Source of the DNA: Burkholderiales bacterium
GTDB lineage: Bacteria; Pseudomonadota; Gammaproteobacteria; Burkholderiales; Casimicrobiaceae
Assembly: GCA_031270015.1 (NCBI GenBank)
Contig: JAISYH010000047.1
Coordinates: 1-44,772 of the forward strand
DNA length: 44,772 nt
Reading direction: 5' to 3'
Below, piece after piece: positions 17,131-26,116 of this stretch (within the stretch, counting starts at the first letter, position 1; each line of letters opens with the position of its first letter). Position numbers and translations under genes: made by a program. Below the pieces are notes generated by a model that saw only the letters and a program-made list of their open reading frames with translations, was not told the origin of the DNA and did no database searches.

Positions 17131-18810
17131 ATGAAGCATAGTATGATGAGCTTTGGACGATATGTGATTACGGCGACCGTATTTGGTCTGTTCGCTTTAG
17201 CTGCGCCGTCAGCTATGGCGCAGGCGAAAAAAGAAGCTAATGTCAATACGTCTCAATGCTATGCATGTCACCAGCCGATTCAAGCATTTCATGCTGGTAG
17301 TATGCACAAAACGGTGAACTGCGTTTCCTGCCACAGTGGATTAGCAGCGCATAATCAGGATGCCAAAGTGCGTCCGACAACCAGTACCGATCCGGCAAGC
17401 TGTGGCGCAGCGTCCTGCCACAAAGATCAGTACGATTCACAATATAAGATGGATTGGCACAAACAAGCCCGTAAAGAGAAAGCGCTTTATGGCGGGCCGT
17501 CGCCGAACCCATCGTTCGACAAACTAATGGCGCCGCATGGCTTCACCAAAGAACACGCCGAACCACGGGCGCACGCCTTCATGGTGTACGACCAATTCGT
17601 GGCGGATCGCGCGTTCGGCGGACGTTTCCAACCGAAAGATGGCTGGAAAGACTATGCACGTATTGGCGGCAACTTCAAGGTTTGGGATGCGCTGGAAGAC
17701 AAATATCCGGGTGAACCGCATAAAGCGTTTGCGCCGGGTTATGCGGCTGCGGCAAATCCGGTTTGCTTGTCGTGTAAGTCGATGGACCATATCCTTGACT
17801 GGGCGTATTTGGGCGATCCGGCACCGGGCGCGAAATGGAGCCGTTTATCCAACGTGGTTGAAATGGCGAAAGACATTCAACACGCCGCGAACTGCTTCTT
17901 CTGCCACGATCCGCACTCTGGGAAACCGCGTATTATCCGCGACGCTTTGATCCAAGCAATCACTCGTCCGGAAGCGGATACGTTGTTCCACAAAGACGCG
18001 AACAAGCCGAAAGTCGAAGTGATCGATATGGGTTTGCGCGGCTATACGCGCAAGATCGCCGTCCTCGACAGATACGACACCAAATTGCAATGCGGTCAGT
18101 GCCACGTCGAGTACAACTGTAACCCGGGTACCGATATGGCGACCGGCGAAGGTGTGAAGATGACGGATGCGCGTACCAACTACTTCCCGTATGTGAATGT
18201 GTTTGATCTCGGTAAGAACTACAACGATCTGAAGTTCCGCGACTTCAAACATAAGATCACCGGCGCGATGTTGTGGAAAGCGCAGCACCCAGAATCCGAA
18301 ACGTATTACGGTTCGCCGCACCAGTTGGCGGGCGTCGAGTGCCATGACTGCCATATGCCGAAGATGAAGAACAAAGCAGGCAAGACCTATACGAATCACT
18401 GGGTTGCCTCGCCGCGTGAATACCTCAAAGAAACATGCTTGACTTGTCACGCCGATTGGAATGAAAAACAAGCCAATTACGTGATCGATGCCATGAAGAA
18501 CCACTACTATGGCAAAGTGCGTCACGCTGAATTCTGGTTGACTCGTTTGATCGATAAAATCGAAGAAGCGAAGAACCTCGGTATCAACGACGCGCTGTTG
18601 GGTGAAGCGCGCGAAGCGCACTGGCAAGCTCATATGCATTGGGAGTGGTGGACGGCAACCAATGGCGGTTACTTCCACAACCACAGCCAGGCGGTTCAGT
18701 CGCTCAACTTCGGTATGGATGTTTCTCAGAAGATGATCGACAAGCTTGACGCCGCGATGGGTGAAGAGCGCGCGAAATTTGCCAAGCAAGAGGCCAAGCA
18801 AGAGAAATAA
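17131..18810 (+). CDS. Octaheme cytochrome c nitrite reductase (ONR, TvNiR type)
   Basis: This periplasmic enzyme should reduce nitrite to ammonia with six electrons. The 559-residue precursor has a signal peptide ending at AMA-QA and eight heme motifs: CYACH (43), CVSCH (64), CGAASCH (91), CLSCK (212), CFFCH (255), CGQCH (321), CHDCH (404) and CLTCH (436). The fourth, CXXCK, gives the lysine-ligated active-site heme shared with NrfA, and three extra N-terminal hemes mark the octaheme class. Tyr328 and Cys330 (HVEYNC) match the cross-linked Tyr-Cys pair known from the Thioalkalivibrio enzyme. Gln385-His386 in KAQHPESET match catalytic residues. Heme 3 uses the rarer CX4CH spacing. ATG 17131 follows GGGGAG. 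The gene stands alone after the ccm operon with FNR- and Fur-like sites. Confidence 0.92.
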   Translation: MKHSMMSFGRYVITATVFGLFALAAPSAMAQAKKEANVNTSQCYACHQPIQAFHAGSMHKTVNCVSCHSGLAAHNQDAKVRPTTSTDPASCGAASCHKDQYDSQYKMDWHKQARKEKALYGGPSPNPSFDKLMAPHGFTKEHAEPRAHAFMVYDQFVADRAFGGRFQPKDGWKDYARIGGNFKVWDALEDKYPGEPHKAFAPGYAAAANPVCLSCKSMDHILDWAYLGDPAPGAKWSRLSNVVEMAKDIQHAANCFFCHDPHSGKPRIIRDALIQAITRPEADTLFHKDANKPKVEVIDMGLRGYTRKIAVLDRYDTKLQCGQCHVEYNCNPGTDMATGEGVKMTDARTNYFPYVNVFDLGKNYNDLKFRDFKHKITGAMLWKAQHPESETYYGSPHQLAGVECHDCHMPKMKNKAGKTYTNHWVASPREYLKETCLTCHADWNEKQANYVIDAMKNHYYGKVRHAEFWLTRLIDKIEEAKNLGINDALLGEAREAHWQAHMHWEWWTATNGGYFHNHSQAVQSLNFGMDVSQKMIDKLDAAMGEERAKFAKQEAKQEK

Positions 18811-18842
18811 ACACTTGTAATAGCAACTAGCTATTCGCTTTG

Positions 18843-18869
18843 ACGGCGCTTTCGGGCGCCGTTTTTTTA
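18843..18869 (+). terminator. Rho-independent terminator of the nitrite reductase
   Basis: ACGGCGC-TTTCGG-GCGCCGT followed by seven T residues, 33 bases after the stop codon. Confidence 0.9.
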
Positions 18870-18981
18870 TTTTCCTTCGCCTTTTCCATTGAACGTCGTT
18901 ACGCCGATACGCGTTTACCATCTAGTCAATATGAACAAATTATGAAACAATGTATCCAACTTATTGATTGACAGGTGCAAG

Positions 18982-19587
18982 ATGCTGGATCGAGATGGCT
19001 TTCGTCCCTGCATCGCTATCGTAATCGCCAATGCAAAGAATCAGGTTTTTTGGGCAAAGCGTATTCGTGAACATTCATGGCAGTTTCCGCAGGGCGGTAT
19101 CGACCCGAACGAAACGCCTGAACGGGCGATGTATCGGGAACTTTGGGAAGAGGTTGGATTACTCCCTGAACATGTTGGCATTTTAGGGAGAACGCGTGGC
19201 TGGTTGCGCTATTACGTGCCCAAAATTTGGGTGCGCCGTGAATGGCGCGGCAGTTATCGTGGGCAGAAACAAATCTGGTATTTATTGCGTTTTCTCGGGC
19301 GTGACTCCGATATCAATTTGCGCGCGACCGAAAAACCAGAATTCGACGCATGGCGATGGCATCATTATCATGTACCGTTAGACTCGGTGATCGAATTCAA
19401 GCGCGATGTGTATAAAAGCGCGTTGAAAGAATTGGGACACTATTTAGATCGGTATCACAGCGGGCAAAAGCGATTCGCTTATCAACATAAAGAGCAAAAC
19501 ATCGCTCCTGTTCCGCCTGTCGCGGAATCGTTGATCGAAGCGCCCGAGTCGGGAAATATCATTTTACCGCCGCTTTCGCATCACTGA
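18982..19587 (+). CDS. rppH: RNA pyrophosphohydrolase RppH (Nudix)
   Basis: RppH removes pyrophosphate from mRNA 5' ends and so starts decay. The 201-residue protein starts [15 protein letters not shown] and contains [12 protein letters not shown], then the Nudix box from ~residue 37 with the REL-x-EEVG core, and the family segment WLRYYVPK. Length exceeds E. coli RppH by ~25 residues through a C-terminal tail rich in Pro, as in other betaproteobacteria. ATG 18982 is preferred to the upstream in-frame start at 18964 because homology begins there. Confidence 0.93.
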   Translation: MLDRDGFRPCIAIVIANAKNQVFWAKRIREHSWQFPQGGIDPNETPERAMYRELWEEVGLLPEHVGILGRTRGWLRYYVPKIWVRREWRGSYRGQKQIWYLLRFLGRDSDINLRATEKPEFDAWRWHHYHVPLDSVIEFKRDVYKSALKELGHYLDRYHSGQKRFAYQHKEQNIAPVPPVAESLIEAPESGNIILPPLSHH

Positions 19588-19597
19588 CGACGCCAAG

Positions 19598-20623
19598 TTA
19601 CGGAGCGGGCGTCGTTGCGCGCGTCAAACGGTCGCGTACCGCCAGCCAGGAAGCCGAGTCGGGAACGTTTTCTATCAAAATGAGATCGGCGCCCGCCGCG
19701 TCCAAAGTTCGCAAAGCCGCGTACAGATGATGCGCGTACTCGGCGGGGGTTGCGGGAAGCCGGAGCGCGTGGCGAGATGACGAAATCATTGTATGTGCGA
19801 GTGTCGCGACACGCATTCCCTGCGCGGAAAATGCGGCAAGCTTTTCTTCAAATTCGCGGGAAGATACTAATACGGTCGGCGTATCGGGCGCGTAATGCGA
19901 TGCCAGCGTTCCCGATGCGCGTGGCGCGGGCTGACCGGCGGGAAACGCTAAAGTCTCGCCGAGTTCTTCTTCGATCGACGCCAGAGAAAGCGATCCTGGG
20001 CGCAGGAGCAGAGGGCGATCCACAAAAGCGATCACTGTGCTTTCGATACCGTAAATCGCCGCGCCGCCATCGAGGATCAGATCAACTTTTTCGCCGAAAT
20101 CGTCGGCGACATGCTGTGCGCTGGTGGGCGAGACATGCCCGAAACGGTTTGCCGAAGGCGCTGCGACGCCGCGTCCGCCGCGCTCTGCGAACGCGGTAAG
20201 TAAACGCTGCGCGACGGGATGCGACGGAATACGAAGTCCGATGGTGTCTTGTCCGCCAGTGACCGCGTCACGGACATGATTGGCGCGGGGCAGGATCAGC
20301 GTCAAAGGGCCGGGCGTGAAACGGCGCACGAGCCGCCACGCCTGCTCGGGAATATCGCGCGCCCAGAAAGCCATGTCGCTTTGATCGGCGACATGCACGA
20401 TCAGCGGGTGATCGACCGGTCTTTGTTTGACATCGTAAACACGCGCCACGGCGTCGGAATTGGCGGCGTCCGCGCCCAGACCGTAAACAGTCTCCGTCGG
20501 AAAAGCGACCAGTTTTCCTGCCGATAAAAGCTCGGCGGCGGACACGATGTTTTTCTCGTCGGCAGGCCTAATCCTTGCTTTTTCGACAAAAGGCGGGTTC
20601 AGCGCATGATGGTTTTCGGGCAT
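19598..20623 (-). CDS. tsaC: Threonylcarbamoyl-AMP synthase (Sua5/TsaC family)
   Basis: The enzyme makes threonylcarbamoyl-AMP for the t6A37 modification of ANN-decoding tRNAs. The YrdC domain covers about residues 20-205 with LVAFPTETVYGLGADA, YDVKQRPVDHPLIVH, FTPGPLTLIL, GLRIPSHP and APSANRFGHVSPT. A C-terminal Sua5 domain follows a linker containing ASGTLASHYAPDTP, giving ~341 residues, the long Sua5 form. ATG 20623 fits the family start; an extension to 20683 is possible. It is divergent from metK and converges on rppH. Confidence 0.92.
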   Translation of the reverse strand: MPENHHALNPPFVEKARIRPADEKNIVSAAELLSAGKLVAFPTETVYGLGADAANSDAVARVYDVKQRPVDHPLIVHVADQSDMAFWARDIPEQAWRLVRRFTPGPLTLILPRANHVRDAVTGGQDTIGLRIPSHPVAQRLLTAFAERGGRGVAAPSANRFGHVSPTSAQHVADDFGEKVDLILDGGAAIYGIESTVIAFVDRPLLLRPGSLSLASIEEELGETLAFPAGQPAPRASGTLASHYAPDTPTVLVSSREFEEKLAAFSAQGMRVATLAHTMISSSRHALRLPATPAEYAHHLYAALRTLDAAGADLILIENVPDSASWLAVRDRLTRATTPAP

Positions 20624-20739
20624 GGCGAATCGACAGGTTTGTGCTTTAACGGAATACTTTGCGGGAAGTCTGATAAAATCCAAATTCGCGCAAACATTGT
20701 ACTTTGTTTTGCGCTTAATCGCGTTAACGAGAACTGTTC

Positions 20740-21909
20740 ATGAATGATTTTCTGTTTACTTCGGAATCGGTTTCCGAAGGGCATCCCGACAAAATTGCCG
20801 ACCAAATCTCCGATGCGGTGCTGGATGCGATTTTGACCGAAGACCCAATGGGGCGTGTGGCGGCGGAAACGATGGTGGCTACCGGTCTTGTCGTCATGAC
20901 CGGCGAAATCACGACGCACGCGCATCCCGATTACGCCAATATCGCGCGCTCGACGATACGTCGCATCGGTTATAACGATCCGGCGCTATGCTTCGACGCC
21001 GACAGTTGCGCCGTGATGGTCTGTTATGGCAGACAGTCGCCAGACATCGCACAGGGCGTCGATCACGCGTCCGACGAAGCGCTCGATCAAGGCGCTGGCG
21101 ATCAAGGTTTGATGTTCGGTTATGCCTGCGACGAGACGCCGACGCTGATGCCCTTTCCCATTTATTATGCGCATCGGCTGGTGCAGCGGCAAGCTGAAAT
21201 TCGCCGCGACGGACGGCTTCCTTGGCTGAGACCGGACGCGAAAGCGCAAATGACTGTTCGCTATCAAGATGGAAAACCGGCATCGATCGATACGGTGGTA
21301 CTTTCGACGCAGCATCATCCCGAAATGAATGATAAGCAAAAAGAATTGATGGAAGCGGTCGTCGAAAAAATTATTTTGCCGGTATTGCCTAAAAGTATGG
21401 TTAAAAATACGCGCTTTTTGGTCAATCCGACCGGGCGATTTGAAATCGGCGGACCGCATGGCGACGCCGGATTGACCGGACGGAAAATCATTGTCGATAC
21501 CTACGGGGGCGCGGCGCCGCACGGTGGCGGCGCGTTCTCTGGCAAGGACCCGTCGAAAGTCGATCGTTCGGCGGCTTATGCGGCGCGTTACGTCGCCAAA
21601 AACATCGTCGCGGCAGGCTTGGCGCGGCAATGTCAAGTGCAACTATCGTACGCGATAGGCGTTGCTCACCCGATCAATGTGACCGTTTACACAGAAGGAA
21701 CGGGCGTTATCGACGACGCCAAAATCGCGGAGTTGGTGACCACTCACTTTGATTTGCGTCCGAAAGGAATCATCAAAATGCTCGATCTACTGCGACCGAT
21801 TTATGGGAAAACGGCGGCTTACGGACATTTTGGGCGAGATGAACCTGAATTTACTTGGGAAGCGACCGATAAAACCACGTTGCTGCGCGATGCGGCGGGA
21901 TTGAAGTAA
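20740..21909 (+). CDS. metK: S-adenosylmethionine synthetase
   Basis: MetK makes S-adenosylmethionine from methionine and ATP. The 389-residue protein has the canonical motifs [20 protein letters not shown] at the N-terminus, [12 protein letters not shown], the P-loop-like [19 protein letters not shown] and C-terminal [14 protein letters not shown]. Its product is the methyl donor whose by-product is cleared by the ahcY operon in this window. I saw no SAM riboswitch in the short upstream region. Confidence 0.97.
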   Translation: MNDFLFTSESVSEGHPDKIADQISDAVLDAILTEDPMGRVAAETMVATGLVVMTGEITTHAHPDYANIARSTIRRIGYNDPALCFDADSCAVMVCYGRQSPDIAQGVDHASDEALDQGAGDQGLMFGYACDETPTLMPFPIYYAHRLVQRQAEIRRDGRLPWLRPDAKAQMTVRYQDGKPASIDTVVLSTQHHPEMNDKQKELMEAVVEKIILPVLPKSMVKNTRFLVNPTGRFEIGGPHGDAGLTGRKIIVDTYGGAAPHGGGAFSGKDPSKVDRSAAYAARYVAKNIVAAGLARQCQVQLSYAIGVAHPINVTVYTEGTGVIDDAKIAELVTTHFDLRPKGIIKMLDLLRPIYGKTAAYGHFGRDEPEFTWEATDKTTLLRDAAGLK

Positions 21910-22028
21910 ACGGCAATCATCGCTGGAAAGTGACGGGGGCATGGTTGAGATTTTGTCATAATGCGACGAATCAGCGGAACATGCCAGCAAAACATGCTTC
22001 AAATATCATCGCATCAAGCGTGAAAATT

Positions 22029-22056
22029 TTGAATCATGGGGAAAACGCACTATAAT
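22029..22056 (+). promoter_or_regulatory. Sigma-70 promoter of the 48-residue protein
   Basis: TTGAAT (22029-22034) and a perfect TATAAT (22051-22056) are spaced by 16 bases. Transcription would start near 22063 and leave a leader of ~140 bases. Confidence 0.65.
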
Positions 22057-22070
22057 GCCAACCCTTGGTA

Positions 22071-22163
22071 GCGTTTCCACAATGACGGTTGCGCGCGTAT
22101 GGGACGACGATGTTTTTGTCGTGCTTTTGTTGCGCGGATTCAGCGATACACTTGCGGAAACGC
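22071..22163 (+). other. Folded leader RNA, unidentified
   Basis: GCGTTTCC near 22071 and GGAAACGC near 22156 are perfect complements that would close a domain of ~90 bases. Inside it ACGAC/GTCGT form a hairpin around GATGTTTTT, and GTTGCGCG occurs twice. It lies between a strong promoter and a small gene with a good ribosome-binding site. I do not recognise it as a known riboswitch. Confidence 0.4.
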
Positions 22164-22205
22164 ATCGGTTTACAAGATTAACTTATTGATTAAAAAGGAA
22201 AGATT

Positions 22206-22352
22206 ATGGCGGAGCGGACACGGGTTCGTCGAAACACCATCGAGCGTCGTTGCCTTGGCAAAACGTTCAAACGCATGTTTGTCGGCGCGCCGAAAGGCGT
22301 TTTCAAGATGCTGGAAAAAATAAAAATGCAGGATAAAGCCAAGAAAAATTAA
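22206..22352 (+). CDS. Small basic protein of unknown function
   Basis: This 48-residue reading frame starts with ATG ten bases after an AAGGAAAG site and ends in TAA. The protein (MAERTRVRRNT at the start, MQDKAKKN at the end) has about 16 Arg/Lys residues and few acidic ones, no membrane span and no signal peptide, so it may bind nucleic acid or ribosomes. Support comes from the promoter, the ribosome-binding site and codon use like its neighbours. I do not recognise a family. Confidence 0.5.
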   Translation: MAERTRVRRNTIERRCLGKTFKRMFVGAPKGVFKMLEKIKMQDKAKKN

Positions 22353-22684
22353 TGACGTATCGGCGTTCGAATAACATAAGCATAACAGCCGCATAACATT
22401 TTCATGCGTGATGTTTTATTGAGGATATATCGCGGTCAGGCGGGTTATTGATATAACATTTCCGGCGCGTCTCAAAGGTAAGAGATATTTCATAATAAAA
22501 ACCTTGATAAGACCTTTTTATTGCGTGATACTGACAAAAAAGAGCTTTCCATATTGAATATCGCGCAAAAATAAAAAATTTACAAAGCATTTTTTATTGA
22601 AAAATCATGAAGCGCGCCGCAAAAAAGAAATAAAAAACGTTAAAAAACAAATAGATAAAATTATGCCGCTCATTTTTTGGCAAG
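22353..22684. other. AT-rich non-coding region upstream of pilA
   Basis: No convincing gene is seen. The region is strongly AT-rich with several A-tracts near 22560-22665, as expected for bent DNA and activator (PilR) binding upstream of a sigma-54 promoter. No specific site was identified. Confidence 0.5.
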
Positions 22685-22701
22685 TTGGCACGTTACCTGC
22701 T
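22685..22701 (+). promoter_or_regulatory. Sigma-54 promoter of pilA
   Basis: TTGGCACGTTACCTGCT matches the -24/-12 consensus (TGGCAC-N5-TTGCW) with one change in the -12 element; the GG and GC are correctly spaced. It lies ~73 bases before the pilA start. Pilin genes are typically controlled by RpoN with PilS/PilR. Confidence 0.85.
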
Positions 22702-22773
22702 TAATAAAGATCAAGCCCTTGTTGAAGAGGCAGGGGTTCTTAAGAGTTTTTTATTACATTGAAAGGAAATATC

Positions 22774-23196
22774 ATGAAATCAGTACAAAAAGGTTTTACA
22801 TTGATCGAGCTGATGATCGTTGTCGCGATTGTGGGTATTCTGGCGGCGATTGCGATTCCTGCGTATCAGGATTTTACGGTGCGCAGTAAATTGAGCGAAG
22901 TGTCTGCGGCATTGGGCGCTTGCAAAACATCGGTCGCTGAATATTTTGGGGATCGCGCTGCTTTCCCGTCTGATGAAGACGAGGCGGGTTGTACGAGCAA
23001 TACTACTCGTTATTTGTCGAGTTTAACCGTTAGTGGTACTCCGTCAGCAATTTCGGGAACAACGACATCTGCAGCTGGCGCCAATGGTTGTACCTTAACG
23101 CTGACGGCTGTAACGAGCGGAACGCCTCCGGCGATCACTTCGTGGGATGGTGGTAGCGATTGCAAGCCTTCGCACGTTCCGGCAACATTCCGCTAA
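22774..23196 (+). CDS. pilA: Type IV major pilin PilA
   Basis: This is the main subunit of type IV pili used for twitching, attachment or DNA uptake. The 140-residue prepilin has a short leader MKSVQKG, cleaved by PilD before the N-methylated Phe, then the conserved hydrophobic helix [20 protein letters not shown] with Glu5. Four cysteines follow in the globular part; the last (SDCKPS) is near the C-terminus and probably forms the D-region disulfide loop. ATG 22774 has AAAGGA just upstream, so an in-frame TTG at 22759 is rejected. A sigma-54 promoter and a strong terminator frame it. Confidence 0.95.
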   Translation: MKSVQKGFTLIELMIVVAIVGILAAIAIPAYQDFTVRSKLSEVSAALGACKTSVAEYFGDRAAFPSDEDEAGCTSNTTRYLSSLTVSGTPSAISGTTTSAAGANGCTLTLTAVTSGTPPAITSWDGGSDCKPSHVPATFR

Positions 23197-23221
23197 TTAG
23201 AAGATTGTATTTAGTTTTGTA

Positions 23222-23258
23222 AAAAACAAAAAGGGCGGTATCGCCCTTTTTGTTTTTC
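23222..23258 (+). terminator. Strong terminator after pilA
   Basis: AAAAAGGGCG-GTAT-CGCCCTTTTT is a perfect ten-pair stem, extended by AAAAC/GTTTT to fifteen pairs. Its T-rich arm works on either strand. It lies only ~20 bases before the accessory gene, so that gene needs read-through or its own promoter. Confidence 0.9.
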
Positions 23259-23279
23259 TGAGTGACTCGATATATAATT

Positions 23280-24029
23280 ATGAAACGTTTTAAAGCCGCA
23301 ATAATACATCTCTCGGTAAGCTTCGTTATTACCTGCATAGCTGTCATATGGGTTCGTTATATTCTTTATCCGAACTATTTTTTTGATCTTTCTGGAGGGT
23401 TAAAGCTATTATCTCTCGTTGTTGTGGTTAATCTTGCTATTGGTCCTTTATTGACCTTAATTATCTACAATGAAAAAAAGACCAAGAAAGCGCTGTTTTT
23501 TGATTTAGGGACGATCATCTTTTTCCAATGGGTAGCTTTGGTTTATGGTTTATATACTATCTGGCTGGCGCGTCCCGTATATAATGTTTTTGTCGATGAT
23601 CGGTTCATCATTATAAGGAATATTGATTTGGAACAGAGTAATTTAGAGAAAGCGCCGCCGCCTTATAATCGATTGCCGTGGGTTGGGGGACCGAAATTAG
23701 TGGCAACTAATCTTCCTGATGATTCTGATGAGAAACTAAGTTTGGCTTTTTCGGGAATGGTTGGTTACGATATTGAGCATTATCCACAGTACTATGTAGA
23801 TTATGTGTCAAAAAAAGAGTATGTTTTAAAAAAAGCCAAGCCTATCATTGAATTAAGAGAAAAAAATGGGAATGCATCGCGGCAGGTTGAAAATTTTTTA
23901 AAAAAATGGAACGGGATGGCTGAAGATTATTATTACCTGCCAATCAAAGGCACTGCGCCAGAATTCATGACGGTAGTACTTACAAAAAGTGGGGATCCGA
24001 TTACTGTATTACCCATTGATCCTTGGTAA
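23280..24029 (+). CDS. TfpX/TfpZ-family type IV pilin accessory protein
   Basis: The 249-residue protein matches the pilin accessory family found next to certain pilA alleles in Pseudomonas and betaproteobacteria, needed for efficient assembly of the cognate pilin. Visible are an N-terminal span after MKRFKAAIIHL, the conserved LYPNYFFDLSGG and NLAIGPLLTLIIYN segments, a third span with FFDLGTIIFFQWVALVYG, RPVYNVFVDDRF, then a soluble part ending in LTKSGDPITVLPIDPW. No good ribosome-binding site precedes either ATG 23280 or GTG 23262. The gene is AT-rich like its neighbours. Confidence 0.85.
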   Translation: MKRFKAAIIHLSVSFVITCIAVIWVRYILYPNYFFDLSGGLKLLSLVVVVNLAIGPLLTLIIYNEKKTKKALFFDLGTIIFFQWVALVYGLYTIWLARPVYNVFVDDRFIIIRNIDLEQSNLEKAPPPYNRLPWVGGPKLVATNLPDDSDEKLSLAFSGMVGYDIEHYPQYYVDYVSKKEYVLKKAKPIIELREKNGNASRQVENFLKKWNGMAEDYYYLPIKGTAPEFMTVVLTKSGDPITVLPIDPW

Positions 24030-24076
24030 AGGTTGACGACAATCATCCTTTATTGTTAATGATTATTTACAAGCGT

Positions 24077-26113
24077 ATGAATATAGATTTCAATCTTCGT
24101 CGTTATAGTTTTTTGTCCATAATTTTATTGATGGCGGTAGCTTTTTTTCTATATGGACAAGTGCTCGGCTTTGAGTATGTTTGGGATGATCATGTTGTTT
24201 TCGAAAATCGACCGAACCTAACTGTTGAGGATTTGAATTGGCAAGCATTGAGCGAACCTGTTTTATATCATTCGAGTTATTTTCGTCCGCTTGTTTTTTT
24301 AACTTTGTGGGGAGAATATAAATTATTTGATCAGGATCCGGGAATTTCGCATGCCATCAATCTTTTGCTATTCATAACCAATACTATATTAATATTCATT
24401 CTAGGAAGAAAATTAGCCTTATTTTCCGGAAAAAAGAATCCTGTATTTGTGGCTTTTGTTGCCTCGCTTTTATATATCGTTCATCCTGCTTTGATTGAAT
24501 CTACCGTTTGGGTATCAGGGCGTTTCGATATTATGGCAACATTGTTCATATTGGCAGGGTCTGTGGTATATCTAAGCGCATTATCAAAAACCATAAAGAA
24601 TTTATTAATATCTTTGTGTATGTTTTTGTCGTTGGCGAGTAAAGAGATAGGTATTGTCTTACCCATTGTTCTTTATTGTTTATGGGTTGCAACGCAGGCT
24701 AAACCAAATGATGAAAGTCCATTGCAGACTCTGAAGAGAGGGTTGATAGAAAATAAAATTATTTTGACGGCATTAATAGGGGTGTTTGTAGTTTATTGGT
24801 TGATTCGTATTCAAAGCATGCCAGACACATTTGGCGGGAGGTTCAATATTGGTTATGTGATTGATGCTTGGTTCAAGGAAATGCTTCCTTTAGACACTTT
24901 AAGGTTTTATCTTATACAAACTTTTTTGCCCTTTCGGGAAGTTGCTGCTCAACATCCTATAGATGATTTTCTTTCTTCGTGGGGTAACTTTCGTGTTCTA
25001 GGAAATATTCTCACGTTGATTTTTCTTGTCTTGCTGTTGGCGGTGGCATGGATGAAGCGTTCGATATCATGTTGGCTTTTTCTGGCAGGGTTGATATGTT
25101 TGCTTCCCGTCCTGCATTTTTTTCCAATGGCGATTGATATCAATATTGGCAACGAGAGATTCCTAACAGCGCCTTTGGCATTTTGGGTTTTGGCAATAGC
25201 ATTAATTCGTTACGATTTGATTTTCGATGGATTATACAGTGAGGATAAACGATATTATAAGAAGAAAAGCTTATATAACAAAGCGCTGAATGGGGTCTTG
25301 CTCTCTTGGATTGTATTTGCGTTGATGACGACATACAGCGTCATCCCTTTATGGCGTAATAATATATTGCTTTGGGGGTGGACGAAGCAATTATACCCGA
25401 ATATTGTTGCTGTGCGCTATAACTACTTGCTTCATGCAAAAATTAATGGGCTGTGGGATATTGTCAAAGAAGAAACGGCAAAAATAGAGAAGGAGCTAGA
25501 GACGGGAAGTGCTGATATAAGTCTTGTAAAGCTTTATATGGAAGATCTTTTAAGGGCGGATGATCCAGAGGCGCTTCTATACGCAAAGCAAGTGGTGTCG
25601 CGAATACCGCCGTTTCATAACATTTTGAGCTCACCTAAAGAGATCAGGTCTTTTCAGCATGATGTTCCTTTACAGCCAAGAATGATAAGGTCTGCGTATT
25701 CAAGTCTTTCTATAGCGACATTGCTGTATGAAGGTGACCCGGACAAAGCGATGGAATATAATAAAATTGTCTATTGGTATAAAGGAGAAGAAAGAGAAAG
25801 CGCCCCATTATTGTATGAACGTTTGATGATTTTATATGCATTGGGACGTTTCGATGAAACAGTAAAAGTCGAGGATTTATCTAATAAGTTACATTATCCT
25901 CATGTCGGAGAAAGAGAAGGAAGAAGACGATTTCTAAAGCATGGCCTGTCAAGGTATTGTGTCACCGTAGAAATGGGGGGGTATTGTAATGACCTTATAG
26001 AAAAAAAAATCATTTCTGAAGAGGATATATCCATCTTAAGATCGCACGATCTAAAAAAGGTATCGGAAAAACAAATGGAAAATTTCAATAAGCTGCTTCA
26101 TTCTCCCGAATGA
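24077..26113 (+). CDS. Multi-span GT-C-like protein with TPR-like tail, candidate pilin glycosyltransferase
   Basis: The ~678-residue protein has about ten to twelve hydrophobic spans in its first ~430 residues. The first periplasmic loop contains GFEYVWDDHVVF, an acidic pair at the position of the metal-binding acids of GT-C enzymes, followed by YFRPLVFLTLW, as in the DUF1736/TMTC group of lipid-linked sugar transferases. The C-terminal ~250 residues are helical and TPR-like. In some Pseudomonas pilin alleles a GT-C enzyme (TfpW) sits beside pilA and tfpX and adds sugars to the pilin, so the same role is inferred here. The start is uncertain (24059 or 24077), as neither has a clear ribosome-binding site. 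Composition is AT-rich, suggesting transfer. Confidence 0.6.
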   Translation: MNIDFNLRRYSFLSIILLMAVAFFLYGQVLGFEYVWDDHVVFENRPNLTVEDLNWQALSEPVLYHSSYFRPLVFLTLWGEYKLFDQDPGISHAINLLLFITNTILIFILGRKLALFSGKKNPVFVAFVASLLYIVHPALIESTVWVSGRFDIMATLFILAGSVVYLSALSKTIKNLLISLCMFLSLASKEIGIVLPIVLYCLWVATQAKPNDESPLQTLKRGLIENKIILTALIGVFVVYWLIRIQSMPDTFGGRFNIGYVIDAWFKEMLPLDTLRFYLIQTFLPFREVAAQHPIDDFLSSWGNFRVLGNILTLIFLVLLLAVAWMKRSISCWLFLAGLICLLPVLHFFPMAIDINIGNERFLTAPLAFWVLAIALIRYDLIFDGLYSEDKRYYKKKSLYNKALNGVLLSWIVFALMTTYSVIPLWRNNILLWGWTKQLYPNIVAVRYNYLLHAKINGLWDIVKEETAKIEKELETGSADISLVKLYMEDLLRADDPEALLYAKQVVSRIPPFHNILSSPKEIRSFQHDVPLQPRMIRSAYSSLSIATLLYEGDPDKAMEYNKIVYWYKGEERESAPLLYERLMILYALGRFDETVKVEDLSNKLHYPHVGEREGRRRFLKHGLSRYCVTVEMGGYCNDLIEKKIISEEDISILRSHDLKKVSEKQMENFNKLLHSPE

Positions 26114-26116
26114 ATG

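Noticed and set aside
20684-20739. Possible SAM riboswitch before metK
   Set aside because: Only 116 bases separate the divergent genes and no SAM-type core or pairing pattern was seen.
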